Source: Synergistaceae bacterium (GTDB taxonomy: Bacteria > Synergistota > Synergistia > Synergistales > Aminobacteriaceae). From it: a stretch of 54,693 nucleotides of DNA. The stretch spans positions 1 through 54,693 of the forward strand of contig JAIRYN010000059.1 in NCBI GenBank assembly GCA_031267575.1, read 5' to 3'. Under the pieces are notes generated by a model. The model saw only the letters and a program-made list of their open reading frames with translations. It made no database searches and was not told the origin of the DNA. Within the stretch, counting starts at the first letter, position 1. Each line of letters starts with the position of its first letter. Made by a program: the position numbers and the translations under genes. Shown piece by piece: positions 17,807 to 26,302 of this stretch.

Positions 17807-18745
17807 CTATGGCTCCGTTTTCGGCACTGGGGAGCTCGGCGCTTTGGAGGCGTGACGTTCTCCCCAGTCTTTGTCGCACTGCGCGTCGTAGGGGCAGTCC
17901 CGGCACAAGAAAGAATCGGCCGCGACTGGAAGGGGAAGGCGCTTCTCCAGCACCTGTCGTGTTACGCGAAAAAGAGGGGGCAAGTTATTCATCATCGTTT
18001 TCACATCTGAGGCGACGACGTCGATAGGGGCTTCATCCTCCAAGTAGATCAGCTTGATGGAGGGGACGATGCTCGTCGCGACGAAGACAAGCCATGCGTA
18101 GACTAGAGTTTGCGACAGCTCCACCGTAACATCCGAGGACTCGAAACATTTGAACTCGAACAAAACCGTTTCAGTCGCGTCAGGATTGAAAAGCAGGCCG
18201 TCGTACCGGCCGCTCACCAAAAGCGTCTGTCCGTCGGGATAAAGATAGGTGGCGTACAAAGTCTTTTCAGGCTGATGGAACACCTTGCCCATGCATTTTT
18301 CAGGAGAGGCGAACAGCGAGGGAATACATGACAGAAAGTTTGCCAAGTACCCGACCCAGAGATCCGTGGCCTTCGCAAGTGCCATAATCTGTTTGTCGAG
18401 CAACTTAGCGCTGTTATTTGCCAGAAAAGGATTGAAATAATACGTGCGAACCATTTTTTCCAGCCGTTCTTTCAAGTTCAAGTCGGAAGACGCGTCCTGG
18501 AAAACTTCCGCCAACGCCGCGCGCTGAGGAGAGTCGGGGCTCGCGGCGCTCGCGTGAAAAGCGCCGGTAATGGCCTTGTGAAACAGCTTCCCGTAGCTGA
18601 TGTTGCTCCCCCTAATTCCCACCGCCCAAGCGTTCTGTCGACCATTTTTCAAATAGGCCAACAATCTTGGACAACGTTGACAAAGGTGCAACTCGGTCGC
18701 CGTCGCTTTTAGGACCGTCAGAACATCCACCTCGTTCTTGTTCAT
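17807..18745 (-). CDS. PD-(D/E)XK nuclease with a Cas4/AddB-type Fe-S cluster
   Basis: The 312 aa are a predicted DNA exonuclease. Visible elements are LCQRCPRLLAYL (Cys22, Cys25), GKLFHKAI (His56, motif I), GRYDGLLF (Asp182), EFKC (Glu197-x-Lys199), the QTLVYAW motif (Gln212/Tyr216), and C281-x2-C284-x5-C290. The N-terminal Cys plus C-x2-C-x5-C pattern is that of Cas4, AddB and Dna2 nucleases, but the flanking sequence is not Cas4. The catalytic residues look intact. It lies 44 bp downstream of the ATPase gene and 1 bp upstream of the broken FtsK-like gene, all leftward. The likely role is end resection or foreign-DNA degradation with these partners (inference). Confidence 0.75.
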   Translation of the reverse strand: MNKNEVDVLTVLKATATELHLCQRCPRLLAYLKNGRQNAWAVGIRGSNISYGKLFHKAITGAFHASAASPDSPQRAALAEVFQDASSDLNLKERLEKMVRTYYFNPFLANNSAKLLDKQIMALAKATDLWVGYLANFLSCIPSLFASPEKCMGKVFHQPEKTLYATYLYPDGQTLLVSGRYDGLLFNPDATETVLFEFKCFESSDVTVELSQTLVYAWLVFVATSIVPSIKLIYLEDEAPIDVVASDVKTMMNNLPPLFRVTRQVLEKRLPLPVAADSFLCRDCPYDAQCDKDWGERHASKAPSSPVPKTEP

Positions 18746-18789
18746 TTGATTCCTCCATCCAGCTAGGAAACGCTCCAGCCAGGAAACGC

Positions 18790-20871
18790 TCAGTCGCTCA
18801 ACAACTGTACGAAACTGCCATCACCGGACAAGTACAAAGCGAAGACGTCGTTTTGTTGCCGAATGAACTCCAACAACCCTTCATACGTCACCGCTACACT
18901 CTGGCCGGATAAACGACCGAACAAGAGATCCACTTTCATGAGATGCATGGGAACGTCGAGAAGACTTTCCCGGATTCTTCCTACCAACTCATCCACCTCG
19001 GGAGGAGAGATCGTCCTGTCGAACAAGGGGAGATTTTCATTTTTTCCCTTTTTCGTTTGGATATTTTTTCCTCTACTTTTTTCTTTACTCCAAGGATCCA
19101 TCGCCATCGGGTCGAGTTCCAAAAGGTTTTTATCAAAAGCCTGTTTCAAATGCAGTGAGAATTCCTCGTTTCCGACAGTACGCTCTCCGTCAAAGGACAG
19201 GAAGGTGACATCCCCATTGTTCAGCTTGGAGCGAAGAGAGGTCAAAGCGTACCAGCTCGTCGCCTGTCCTCGGTCCAAAAAGAGCGTGATACCCTTCAAT
19301 TGTTTGAATTTTCCCAGTTCATCATGCACCGTTTTCCAGCGCTCTGGACCACGAAAAACACAACGTCTGTCGCTAATGTAGTAACAAACCCTTCCGGGAT
19401 ACGTTTCTAAAAAAGAAACACCTCGTCTCAGAGCGGCTCTCACCGTCTGGTTGTGCTCCGCCGTGTTGACAATAAAAGCGCAGTCTTTTTTAGCGTTTTC
19501 CTCGATACACTGCCCTATCAGAGAGACAAATTTGTGATCCTTCGGACGCTTGATGCCTTCAAAGGACGCGTGATTAGTCAAGTAGGCCTCAAGAGCGTAC
19601 ACAAGACGTCCAGCGTCTGGAGGCCACATGTCAAAGTCGGCCGCCACTTTGTCATATTCCTCCCGATAAGCCTTGTCTAAAATTTCCGTGACAGAAGACA
19701 TTGGCACGATTTCCCCTCGATGAATAACGACGTGATTGGCGAGTTCCAGAATCGTTCGTGGCGAATAACCACGTTCCAGTTTTCCCTCCAGTCGTTCGAG
19801 GAGCCACTCCACCTTGCTTTCCGCGTTTTCTGAGTATAGCGAGGTTATACGGGCCCGTATTAGGTCGCGCGCCTGTTCCAACGAACAACCTTCGAGGAAA
19901 AGCCTGTTTCCTTCAAAACGCTGCACGACGGCGTCATCTAGGCCTTCCGTTTTTATTTTGAAACGCCGTCTCCAACTGGCATCCCTCAGAAAGGCCAAAG
20001 GTAACAGGCTAAACGTGTCGTTGATGACAAAAGCGACGGCCTTGCCCCATGCGTTGATTAAAACGGAATCCTCCATACCATCGAGTTGATCGAAGCAGAT
20101 GACCGTGGGCATTTTGCAGTAATCGAGAACGAGGCCCAGAGAAAGAATCAGCTCCCGCGCTTCCCACTCCAACTCACGAGGGGACATGTTGTAGCGGTCT
20201 TCCACACGCAAAAGACTGTGATGGTCGTCGTCTATGTTGCCCTGAAGCCACCTTTCGGCCGCGTGACGTCTCTCCTCGTCACGCGGATCATAATAGGCGA
20301 AAAGGGCTTTCAAAAAATCCACACGGACACCCGCCAGCAACGTCTGAAAATGTTGAATGCCTTCCGTGCTGTCGAAGTGCAAACTCCCCTTTGCCACATT
20401 GTGCTCACGGTAGATGTTCATCATCTTATTGACGATGAAATCGAATTGGCTGATCCCGTCGTTACAGCTTCGTCTCAAATTGAGAAAAATCTCTCGCCAC
20501 AGTTCTCGAAACACTCTTTCAGGCGTCTCAAAAGCTCTAACGTAAACAAAAATAGCGTCGATATTACTTTGTTTGATCCGGGAGAGGATCCGCTTCAGCA
20601 TATGCGTTTTGCCAGACCCGGCTTCCCCCAAAATCAAACCGGCCATAGGATTTCGGAGATGTTGCGCCTTGTTTTGCACAAGATGAAAAACTTGGTCGCA
20701 CACGTCTTTATTCAAGGAATAAATGTCGGGCGACGCGTTGTCCCATGGGTTTGCCGCCGCGTTAGAAGAAAATGGGTTATTGTTCAACAGTTCTTCTCGA
20801 ATATCCATGACTTCTTCTCCAATATACATGACTTCTTCTCGAATATCCATGAGTTTTTCTCGAATATCCAT
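18790..20871 (-). CDS. Large AAA/STAND-type ATPase of unknown function
   Basis: The 693 aa contain one P-loop, ILGEAGSGKTHMLKRIL (residues 81-96), and a Walker B-like VICFDQLDG (Asp261, Asp264), with NPWDNASPDIYSLNKD before it. The middle is helical with several Lys/Arg-rich segments; the C-terminus has no motif I recognise. By eye it resembles ATPases found in defence and DNA-repair clusters, but I cannot name a family. The N-terminus is a fourfold tandem repeat (MDIREEV-type, about 27-30 bp units), so the ancestral start was probably the last copy, MDIREELLNNNPF, near 20787. It starts 17 bp after the winged-helix gene and 44 bp before the nuclease gene. Confidence 0.6.
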   Translation of the reverse strand: MDIREKLMDIREEVMYIGEEVMDIREELLNNNPFSSNAAANPWDNASPDIYSLNKDVCDQVFHLVQNKAQHLRNPMAGLILGEAGSGKTHMLKRILSRIKQSNIDAIFVYVRAFETPERVFRELWREIFLNLRRSCNDGISQFDFIVNKMMNIYREHNVAKGSLHFDSTEGIQHFQTLLAGVRVDFLKALFAYYDPRDEERRHAAERWLQGNIDDDHHSLLRVEDRYNMSPRELEWEARELILSLGLVLDYCKMPTVICFDQLDGMEDSVLINAWGKAVAFVINDTFSLLPLAFLRDASWRRRFKIKTEGLDDAVVQRFEGNRLFLEGCSLEQARDLIRARITSLYSENAESKVEWLLERLEGKLERGYSPRTILELANHVVIHRGEIVPMSSVTEILDKAYREEYDKVAADFDMWPPDAGRLVYALEAYLTNHASFEGIKRPKDHKFVSLIGQCIEENAKKDCAFIVNTAEHNQTVRAALRRGVSFLETYPGRVCYYISDRRCVFRGPERWKTVHDELGKFKQLKGITLFLDRGQATSWYALTSLRSKLNNGDVTFLSFDGERTVGNEEFSLHLKQAFDKNLLELDPMAMDPWSKEKSRGKNIQTKKGKNENLPLFDRTISPPEVDELVGRIRESLLDVPMHLMKVDLLFGRLSGQSVAVTYEGLLEFIRQQNDVFALYLSGDGSFVQLLSD

Positions 20872-20874
20872 GAT
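20773..20874. repeat. About 27-30-bp tandem repeat at the start of the ATPase gene
   Basis: Four near-identical units (GAATATCCATGA with CTTCTTCTC or GTTTTTCTC, as seen on the plus strand) each supply an in-frame ATG plus the codons for DIREEV or a variant. Every unit therefore creates a possible start codon. Spacing from upstream Shine-Dalgarno-like sequences differs between copies, so copy number could tune expression. Confidence 0.8.
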
Positions 20875-20888
20875 GATCCCGTCTTAAA

Positions 20889-21599
20889 TCACTTCTTCCA
20901 GGTGATGGTTCCCATACGAAAGCCGTTTTTATCGACAAAACCATCCGCGATCTCATCCGCCGTCATGGTCGTGGTATCTCCCGCATGCAGTTGAATCGTT
21001 CCGGCGTTGCGCAGCTTCTGCAATATGGTGTCGAAAACATCACGAGACCAGCCAAGGCGCCGGCGTAACACATAGATATCCACGAAGACCTCCCCACGCT
21101 CCAACTCCCAAAAAGCCGTGTGGAACTGTTCGGCTCTTTGTTCTTCGTTTTTTGGTTCTTCTTTTGGTTCTTCTGTGTTCCGCGGCGCTTTGGCACTCAC
21201 GCGGTACAGGCAGGGCAACTGGGTCTTGCTCAATTTGATCTGGACTAAACCCTTGTCCACCAAGACATTGATGGGTTCGTGTAACATATCTTTTTTGATC
21301 GGAACCTTTTTTCCAAATTGACCAACCGACTCGCCGCCTTTGATGCTCAACGCGTGCAAAACCGTCTCATCAAGCGGCTGTACCAAGCAAAGATAAAGAG
21401 ACTTCCCCTTTTTTCGGATCTCAATCTTCTCCCCCAGATACGGCCCAATGTTTTTCTCTATTTCATTTGGCTTCGATTTACTATTGAGCCCCAACGCTTT
21501 TCTCAATGGCGATGGCGCGGTCAATCCGCTCAGGAGAATAAAATCCACCTTCTTGTTTCGCAAAAATTCTACCAACCGTTCTGTGATGTTCTGTTCCAT
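20889..21599 (-). CDS. Small winged-helix-type protein, first gene of the ATPase/nuclease module
   Basis: The 236 aa have no enzymatic motif. The C-terminal third (FHTAFWELERGEVFVDIYVL, RRRLGW, VFDTILQKLRNAGTIQLHAG, DGFVDKNGFRMGTITWK) reads as a winged helix-turn-helix plus a beta-hairpin. An N-terminal helical part and an EEPKEEPKNEE linker precede it. Such proteins often serve as DNA-binding adaptors or local regulators; here this is inference. ATG 21599 has AGGAGG at good spacing. It is the promoter-proximal gene of the leftward module, divergent from rbsK. I do not recognise a named family. Confidence 0.55.
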   Translation of the reverse strand: MEQNITERLVEFLRNKKVDFILLSGLTAPSPLRKALGLNSKSKPNEIEKNIGPYLGEKIEIRKKGKSLYLCLVQPLDETVLHALSIKGGESVGQFGKKVPIKKDMLHEPINVLVDKGLVQIKLSKTQLPCLYRVSAKAPRNTEEPKEEPKNEEQRAEQFHTAFWELERGEVFVDIYVLRRRLGWSRDVFDTILQKLRNAGTIQLHAGDTTTMTADEIADGFVDKNGFRMGTITWKK

Positions 21600-21820
21600 C
21601 GTACATGAACCTCCTCTTTTATTCCACTTTTTTTATTCTACGGTAGGGAAAACTTCCACTAGTTATCTTTTGAGTTTGTGCGTAATCCATTGAAAAATTT
21701 TCAACCTCCCAAGCTCGAACAAAAACTCTTCGTCCGCAAAACCCTTGCGTCGGGCACTCTGCGTCTATGGTATCATGAAGAGATAATAATATTTTCGGAT
21801 CATAGGAGAAGGTGGTAGAC

Positions 21821-22756
21821 GTGTCCGTCATAGCGGTCGTCGGGTCGTTGAATATGGATCTGGTCATTTGTGCGCCTCGTCAGCCGCTTTTGGGGGAAAC
21901 TCTCATGGGGCGCTCGTTCGGGACCACAGGAGGAGGTAAGGGGTCCAATCAGGCTTTAGCTTGTTCCAGGCTGGGAGCAGAGTCCCATATGATTGGCTGT
22001 GTCGGAGACGATGATTTTGGCGTGAGATTGCGCAGCACCCTCATGGAAGGGAAAGTCGATTGTAGCCATCTGGAGGTATCGAGAGAAGCGGGGACCGGCG
22101 TGGCGGTCATTACGGTGACCGACGCGGGGGATAATACGATCGTCCTGGCGACGGGGGCCAATGCCCTCGTCAACGAGAAGACCATCGAACGCGCCTCCGA
22201 CACTTTCAAAAAGGCCGACGCGGCGCTTTTCCAGTTAGAAATTCCCGTCGCGGCGGTGATGGCGGGGTTGGCCTTTGCCCGAAAAACGGGGTGTAAAACA
22301 GTCCTCACCCCAGCCCCAGCCACGGACCTTCCGCCCTCGCTCTGGCCGATGGTCGATTATCTTGTGTTAAACGAAACGGAACTCGCTTTTTACGCCTCGA
22401 AGGCAGAGGGAATGGGGGACAGCGCCAACACGGCCGATGCCGCGAGACGCCTGGTGAAGGCGGGCACAAAGGGAGTTGTTGTAGCCCGCGGCGCTCAGGG
22501 AGGGCTAGTCGTGACGAAGGACAGAACTTTTGCCTACGCGCCGTTCAAAGTGGACGCTCTAGATTCCACCGGGGCTGGCGACGCGTTTTGCGCTGGGATG
22601 ATCGTGGGGCTGTCAGAAGGAATGTCCTTCGAACAAGCAGCGCGCTTCGCCTCCGCGTCCGGAGCTTTGGCTTGCACTCGATTCGGTGCTCACCCCTCTC
22701 TGCCTTGGCGGCACGAGGTGGAGGCGTTGCTCGAACGAAGCCCTGACTGGAAATAG
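21821..22756 (+). CDS. rbsK: Ribokinase (PfkB-family sugar kinase)
   Basis: Phosphorylates ribose, or possibly another pentose or deoxyribose. PfkB hallmarks are present: VVGSLNMDLV at the start, TTGGGKGSNQALACSRLGA near residue 35, GCVGDDDFG, and the C-terminal DSTGAGDAFCAGM with the catalytic Asp and anion hole. The protein, about 311 aa, is of normal length. I chose GTG 21821, since AGGAGAAGG ends 8 nt upstream; GTG 21812 sits on the Shine-Dalgarno itself. No ribose transporter or ribokinase-associated regulator lies nearby, so it is a stand-alone gene divergent from the ATPase/nuclease module. Confidence 0.9.
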   Translation: MSVIAVVGSLNMDLVICAPRQPLLGETLMGRSFGTTGGGKGSNQALACSRLGAESHMIGCVGDDDFGVRLRSTLMEGKVDCSHLEVSREAGTGVAVITVTDAGDNTIVLATGANALVNEKTIERASDTFKKADAALFQLEIPVAAVMAGLAFARKTGCKTVLTPAPATDLPPSLWPMVDYLVLNETELAFYASKAEGMGDSANTADAARRLVKAGTKGVVVARGAQGGLVVTKDRTFAYAPFKVDALDSTGAGDAFCAGMIVGLSEGMSFEQAARFASASGALACTRFGAHPSLPWRHEVEALLERSPDWK

Positions 22757-22798
22757 CACTAATGGGGCGCGTGTTCGTTTTTGTGAGGGGAGCTAAAA

Positions 22799-24109
22799 AT
22801 GGCTGACATTCAAAATTTGGAGTTCAAAAACATGCTGCCGGGTCAGGGGGAGGCGGTATGCGATCTGGTACGGCAGGTCCTGGACAAACAAGTCCTGGAC
22901 AAACAAGAGGAAAAAGACTTTACCCCCTTGGGACGGGTGGCTCTGGATCGCTATGCCTCGCCGGAGGCGTTGGAGCACAGGGGCAGCTTGGGGTATGTTC
23001 ACGAGCTGGCCTACGTGTCAGAGGTTTTGGTTGGAATGATCGAGCTGAGAGGGCCAGACCGGATTTCCATGCTCTATATCCACCCCAACTACGCTAATAA
23101 AGGCTTGGGCTCGCGGTTGGTCACCCGGGCGGTGGCGCGTTGCGCGGCGATCGCGCCGAAAACGAGGTACATGACCGTTTACGCTACCGATAGCGCGGCG
23201 AATTTTTACGAGAGGGCCGGATTTGTCCGCAGCGGGGCACGAAAAGAAAGTAACGGGGTATTCTCCATTCCCTACAGACTCGATGTGAAGGTCAAGGGCA
23301 AAGCCGTGCCCGCAAAGCTCTATGGCAGCCCGGTGGAGCTTTTTGTCTTCACGGGCACGGGGAATAGCCTCTTGATCGCCCAGACCGTGGCGGAGACACT
23401 GAGACAGGAAGGAAAGCCGGTTCATCTGCGTAGTATGGATACGCCCTGTCCCGACATCTTGCACGAGGAATCCGCCGTGGGGCTGGCTTTCCCCGTCGCT
23501 TGCTTTTCCACGTACCCGACGGTGTGGCGTTTCGTGGAGTCCATGCCGATGGGCGCGGGCCGCGAGGTCTTCATGCTGGGCACGTGCGGGGGAGCTGCGG
23601 TGGGTATGCAGGGTCCTCTGCGCAAGTCTCTCCTAAAAAAAGGTTATAAGCCTGTAGCGGCCGGAATTTTTGTCATGCCGGGAAACTACAACAACAAGAC
23701 TCTGTTGCTCGAAAAGAACACCGCTCGCATCGAAAAAGCTACACTAGAAGCTCGCTCCTTCGCCTACGACCTTTTGAAAGGCGGAAGGAGATGGGGCGAG
23801 GGTATTCCTCTTGTCTCTTCCCTGGGCTACAACTTGGGTCAGACGCGAAAGCCCTGGGATTTTTTCTACAAAATTTTCCCCATCGCGGCGGATTTTGCCA
23901 AATGCATTCGGTGCAGACGTTGCATCGACGAGTGTCCTGCAAAAGCCATCCTAATGGAGGATTCGGGACCGGTCATCAATCCCAAAGTTTGTGAGTCGTG
24001 CCAGCGTTGCGTGGGTTTTTGCCCTACCGGCGCCATGCACGTTCCCGGCAAGCCCGCCGAGCCCTACAGAGCCATGAGCTACGAGGATTTCAAGGCAGCG
24101 TTCAGGTAA
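22799..24109 (+). CDS. GNAT acetyltransferase fused to an EFR1-type flavodoxin/ferredoxin
   Basis: The 436 aa combine two modules. Residues 1-160 are a GNAT fold (MLYIHPNYANKGLGSRLVTR acyl-CoA loop; YATDSAANFYERAGF). From about 180 on there is a flavodoxin-like FMN domain (VFTGTGNSLLIAQTVAETLR) and two 4Fe-4S clusters, CIRCRRCIDECP and CESCQRCVGFCP, as in EFR1 family proteins. The joint is continuous with no frameshift sign. A 15-bp tandem duplication encodes VLDKQVLDKQ near residue 25, and the 3' end is duplicated (24092-24129), leaving a second copy after the stop. The linkage of an acetyltransferase with an electron carrier is unusual; the substrate is unknown. Confidence 0.85.
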   Translation: MADIQNLEFKNMLPGQGEAVCDLVRQVLDKQVLDKQEEKDFTPLGRVALDRYASPEALEHRGSLGYVHELAYVSEVLVGMIELRGPDRISMLYIHPNYANKGLGSRLVTRAVARCAAIAPKTRYMTVYATDSAANFYERAGFVRSGARKESNGVFSIPYRLDVKVKGKAVPAKLYGSPVELFVFTGTGNSLLIAQTVAETLRQEGKPVHLRSMDTPCPDILHEESAVGLAFPVACFSTYPTVWRFVESMPMGAGREVFMLGTCGGAAVGMQGPLRKSLLKKGYKPVAAGIFVMPGNYNNKTLLLEKNTARIEKATLEARSFAYDLLKGGRRWGEGIPLVSSLGYNLGQTRKPWDFFYKIFPIAADFAKCIRCRRCIDECPAKAILMEDSGPVINPKVCESCQRCVGFCPTGAMHVPGKPAEPYRAMSYEDFKAAFR

Positions 24110-24137
24110 AAAGGCAGCGTTCAGGTAAAAAGTAAAA

Positions 24138-24196
24138 AACCGTTCGAGTCCTGTGAAGAGAAAGCCAGTCAGGGTCCGAACGGTTAATTTTAACTT
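24138..24196 (+). terminator. Rho-independent terminator after the GNAT-EFR1 gene
   Basis: AACCGTTCG (24138-24146) pairs perfectly with CGAACGGTT (24177-24185) across a 30-nt loop, followed by AATTTTAACTTTTT. It lies between convergent genes; the reverse direction has a run of A/T as well and may act bidirectionally. A tandem duplication of about 25 bp (AGAGGCGTTTGRTTTTTGAT) follows at 24217-24262. Confidence 0.65.
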
Positions 24197-24259
24197 TTTC
24201 CTTAAACTCTTTTTGAAGAGGCGTTTGATTTTTGATTAAAAGAGGCGTTTGGTTTTTGA

Positions 24260-24817
24260 TTAAAGAGGTGTTTGGGGTTTCAATCCCTTCCAGGCCATGA
24301 GCCACGAGAGAGCGACAAGGGTTTTCGCGTCCCTTACCCTGCCCTCCGCCAAAAGAGCGGGGATTTCCTCATAGCAAACCTCCACCATTTGGACATCCTC
24401 GTCGTCATCTTGAGGCAAGCTGGAAGCCCGCAGATCTGTGGCGAGGAAAAGCGTCAGCTCCTCCGTACAATAGCCTGGGGAGACGTAAAAATGCCCTATT
24501 TCCCGCAAATCGCTGGGGAAATACCCCAGTTCTTCCTGCATCTCGCGAGCAGCAGCCTCTTTCAGGTCTTCGCCCTCCTCCGCGAGACCCGCGCAGACCT
24601 CCAACATCTCCTCCCCGACCCCATAACGGAACTGGCGAACCAGGAGCGCGCCGTCTTTCGTCAAAGCTAGAACACACACGGCCGGACCGTGTTCTACCAC
24701 TTCGCGTTTCGTTTTGCGCCCGCTGGGCATCTCCACCTCATCGACCCGCAGGCTCAAAATATGCCCTGCATAAACCTTACGGCTCGTAAGCACCCGTTCC
24801 ATCGTAGTTCGTTTCAT
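24260..24817 (-). CDS. nudF: ADP-ribose pyrophosphatase-type Nudix hydrolase
   Basis: The 185 aa are of the ADP-ribose pyrophosphatase subgroup. The Nudix box GLAEEGEDLKEAAAREMQEE followed by LGY is intact. The family features VRQFRYGVGEEMLEVCAGL before the box and FYVSPGYCTEELTLFLATDL after it, including the SPGYC/T loop, fit NudF. It hydrolyses ADP-ribose to AMP and ribose-5-phosphate. It lies 44 bp downstream of korC on the same strand and so may be cotranscribed with the oxidoreductase, with no obvious metabolic reason. The C-terminus overlaps the duplicated segment at 24.22-24.26 kb. Confidence 0.88.
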   Translation of the reverse strand: MKRTTMERVLTSRKVYAGHILSLRVDEVEMPSGRKTKREVVEHGPAVCVLALTKDGALLVRQFRYGVGEEMLEVCAGLAEEGEDLKEAAAREMQEELGYFPSDLREIGHFYVSPGYCTEELTLFLATDLRASSLPQDDDEDVQMVEVCYEEIPALLAEGRVRDAKTLVALSWLMAWKGLKPQTPL

Positions 24818-24861
24818 CGTTTGTTTTGTTGTTCGTTTCGTTGTTCGTTTCGCGGATTAGC

Positions 24862-25476
24862 TTAAGGTAGGGGGCTTTGCTTGAAAATCGAGTAACCCTC
24901 GTCGAAAGCCTGAACGTTCATGTCCGCGATCTTTCCCGCGGGGAAATGGTCGCGGATCGCCTTACGGATCGAGTCCGACGACGCGACTTTTTCTAAATCC
25001 AAAACGCGCCCCACGCAGCCCAGAGCCACCATGTTAGTGACAATTTCCCTGCCCAGCTTCTCGCGCGCGGTACGTACGATGGGCAAGGTGTAGACCCTGG
25101 CGTCGATATTGCGCATCTCCTCCATGCTTCCGCCTCCGTAGGTCGTGTTCATTCCGGGTAGGTCCATGACGAAAAAGTCGTCATACACAATCCGACCCCC
25201 AGGGGTTGTATCGGACGAAAATTCCTCCGCCGCGGCCTGGGTTAAGATCACCTGGAGGTTCGGGGCCATCACCTTGGGATAGTCTATGAGGTTCCGGGAG
25301 ACAACCACTTCGGCTTTCGATTTGCCGCCCCGGGCTTCCGGGCCGTAGGCCTGAGACTGGACCACGTAGAGCCCCTCTTCGTAATGGGTGATGGCCTGTC
25401 CGATCAATTCTGTGGCGAGGATCACCCCTTGGCCGCCAGAGCCCGCGATGCGAATCTCGAATCTTTCGTTCGCCAT
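24862..25476 (-). CDS. korC: 2-oxoacid:ferredoxin oxidoreductase, gamma subunit
   Basis: Pyruvate/ketoisovalerate oxidoreductase catalytic-domain protein of 204 aa: IRIAGSGGQGVILATELIGQ at the start and SQAYGPEARGGKSKAEVVVS, the two signatures of the gamma domain. It completes a four-subunit enzyme with the three genes upstream. It converts a 2-oxoacid plus CoA to acyl-CoA, CO2 and reduced ferredoxin. The subunit set and order (ferredoxin, alpha, beta, gamma) fit 2-oxoglutarate oxidoreductase (KorDABC), but a branched-chain 2-oxoacid substrate cannot be excluded from sequence alone. It starts 6 bp after korB. Confidence 0.9.
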   Translation of the reverse strand: MANERFEIRIAGSGGQGVILATELIGQAITHYEEGLYVVQSQAYGPEARGGKSKAEVVVSRNLIDYPKVMAPNLQVILTQAAAEEFSSDTTPGGRIVYDDFFVMDLPGMNTTYGGGSMEEMRNIDARVYTLPIVRTAREKLGREIVTNMVALGCVGRVLDLEKVASSDSIRKAIRDHFPAGKIADMNVQAFDEGYSIFKQSPLP

Positions 25477-25482
25477 TGTCCC

Positions 25483-26301
25483 CTACTCCTTTCGAGCGTT
25501 TTCTATGACTTTGCCGTATTGCTCCGTGTACTCCGGCACGTTTTTGTCCACGAACTCACCGCACAGGATCTTGCCCACGAGTTCATCAGGAGACATGGTT
25601 TGGGCCTTAGCCAAGGAAACAGAGGCTTCTTTGAAAAAGTTGTAGTTATCCATCGGCAGTCGGCGGTCATTTTTACGCCCGAACTGGGTGTGGCAGTGGG
25701 TGACAACCTCCACTACCGCAAATCCCTTTTTTTGGATGCCGTTCATAATGAAAGTCTCCGCTTGCTTGGGGTTGGCGATGGTGGTTCGCGCCACGTAGGA
25801 CGCCCCTGCCCCCTCCGCCAGCTTGCAGATATCGAAGGGAGGGTCGATGGCCCCATAAGGTGTCGTCGAAGCCCACGCTCCCACGGGTGTCGTGGGACTA
25901 GCCTGGCCACCGGTCATGCCGTAGATATTGTTATTCATGATGATCGCCGTAATGTCGATGTTGCGCCGGCAGGCGTGTATGAAATGGTTGCCTCCGATGG
26001 CGGAGCAGTCACCATCACCCATGACATCCACCACCGTGAGCTCCGGCCTGTGCATTTTAATGCCCGTGGAGAAAGCCAAAGAACGCCCGTGGGTGGAGTG
26101 GAGTGTACAGGCGTTGATGTATCCTGCCATACGGCTGGAACAACCGATTCCCGACGCGACCACCGTCTGGGTCTTGTCTTTTTTCAACGCTACCAGCGCC
26201 CGGATAAGGGCGTGCATAATAACGCCGTGACCACACCCCGGACACCAGATATGCGGCATGAACCGCGTTCGGATCCAGCTCAGAACTTCTGTGCTCGGCA
26301 T
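25483..26301 (-). CDS. korB: 2-oxoacid:ferredoxin oxidoreductase, beta subunit (TPP-binding)
   Basis: The 272 aa carry the TPP-binding core: WCPGCGHGVIMHALIRAL (CPGCGH motif), ASGIGCSSRMAGYI, then VMGDGDCSAIGGNHFIHACR and NNNIYGMTGGQASPTTPVG (GDG ... NN metal/diphosphate site). This is the KorB pattern rather than the longer PorB. It starts 1 bp after the korA stop, with strong translational coupling. It works with the alpha, gamma and ferredoxin subunits encoded beside it in the cytoplasm. No deviation from the family length is evident. Confidence 0.93.
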   Translation of the reverse strand: MPSTEVLSWIRTRFMPHIWCPGCGHGVIMHALIRALVALKKDKTQTVVASGIGCSSRMAGYINACTLHSTHGRSLAFSTGIKMHRPELTVVDVMGDGDCSAIGGNHFIHACRRNIDITAIIMNNNIYGMTGGQASPTTPVGAWASTTPYGAIDPPFDICKLAEGAGASYVARTTIANPKQAETFIMNGIQKKGFAVVEVVTHCHTQFGRKNDRRLPMDNYNFFKEASVSLAKAQTMSPDELVGKILCGEFVDKNVPEYTEQYGKVIENARKE

Positions 26302-26302
26302 A

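Noticed and set aside
18790-20871. Assignment of the ATPase to BREX BrxC/PglY or DptF
   Set aside because: Length, neighbours and the lack of methyltransferase, PglZ or Dnd genes do not fit, so no family name is given.
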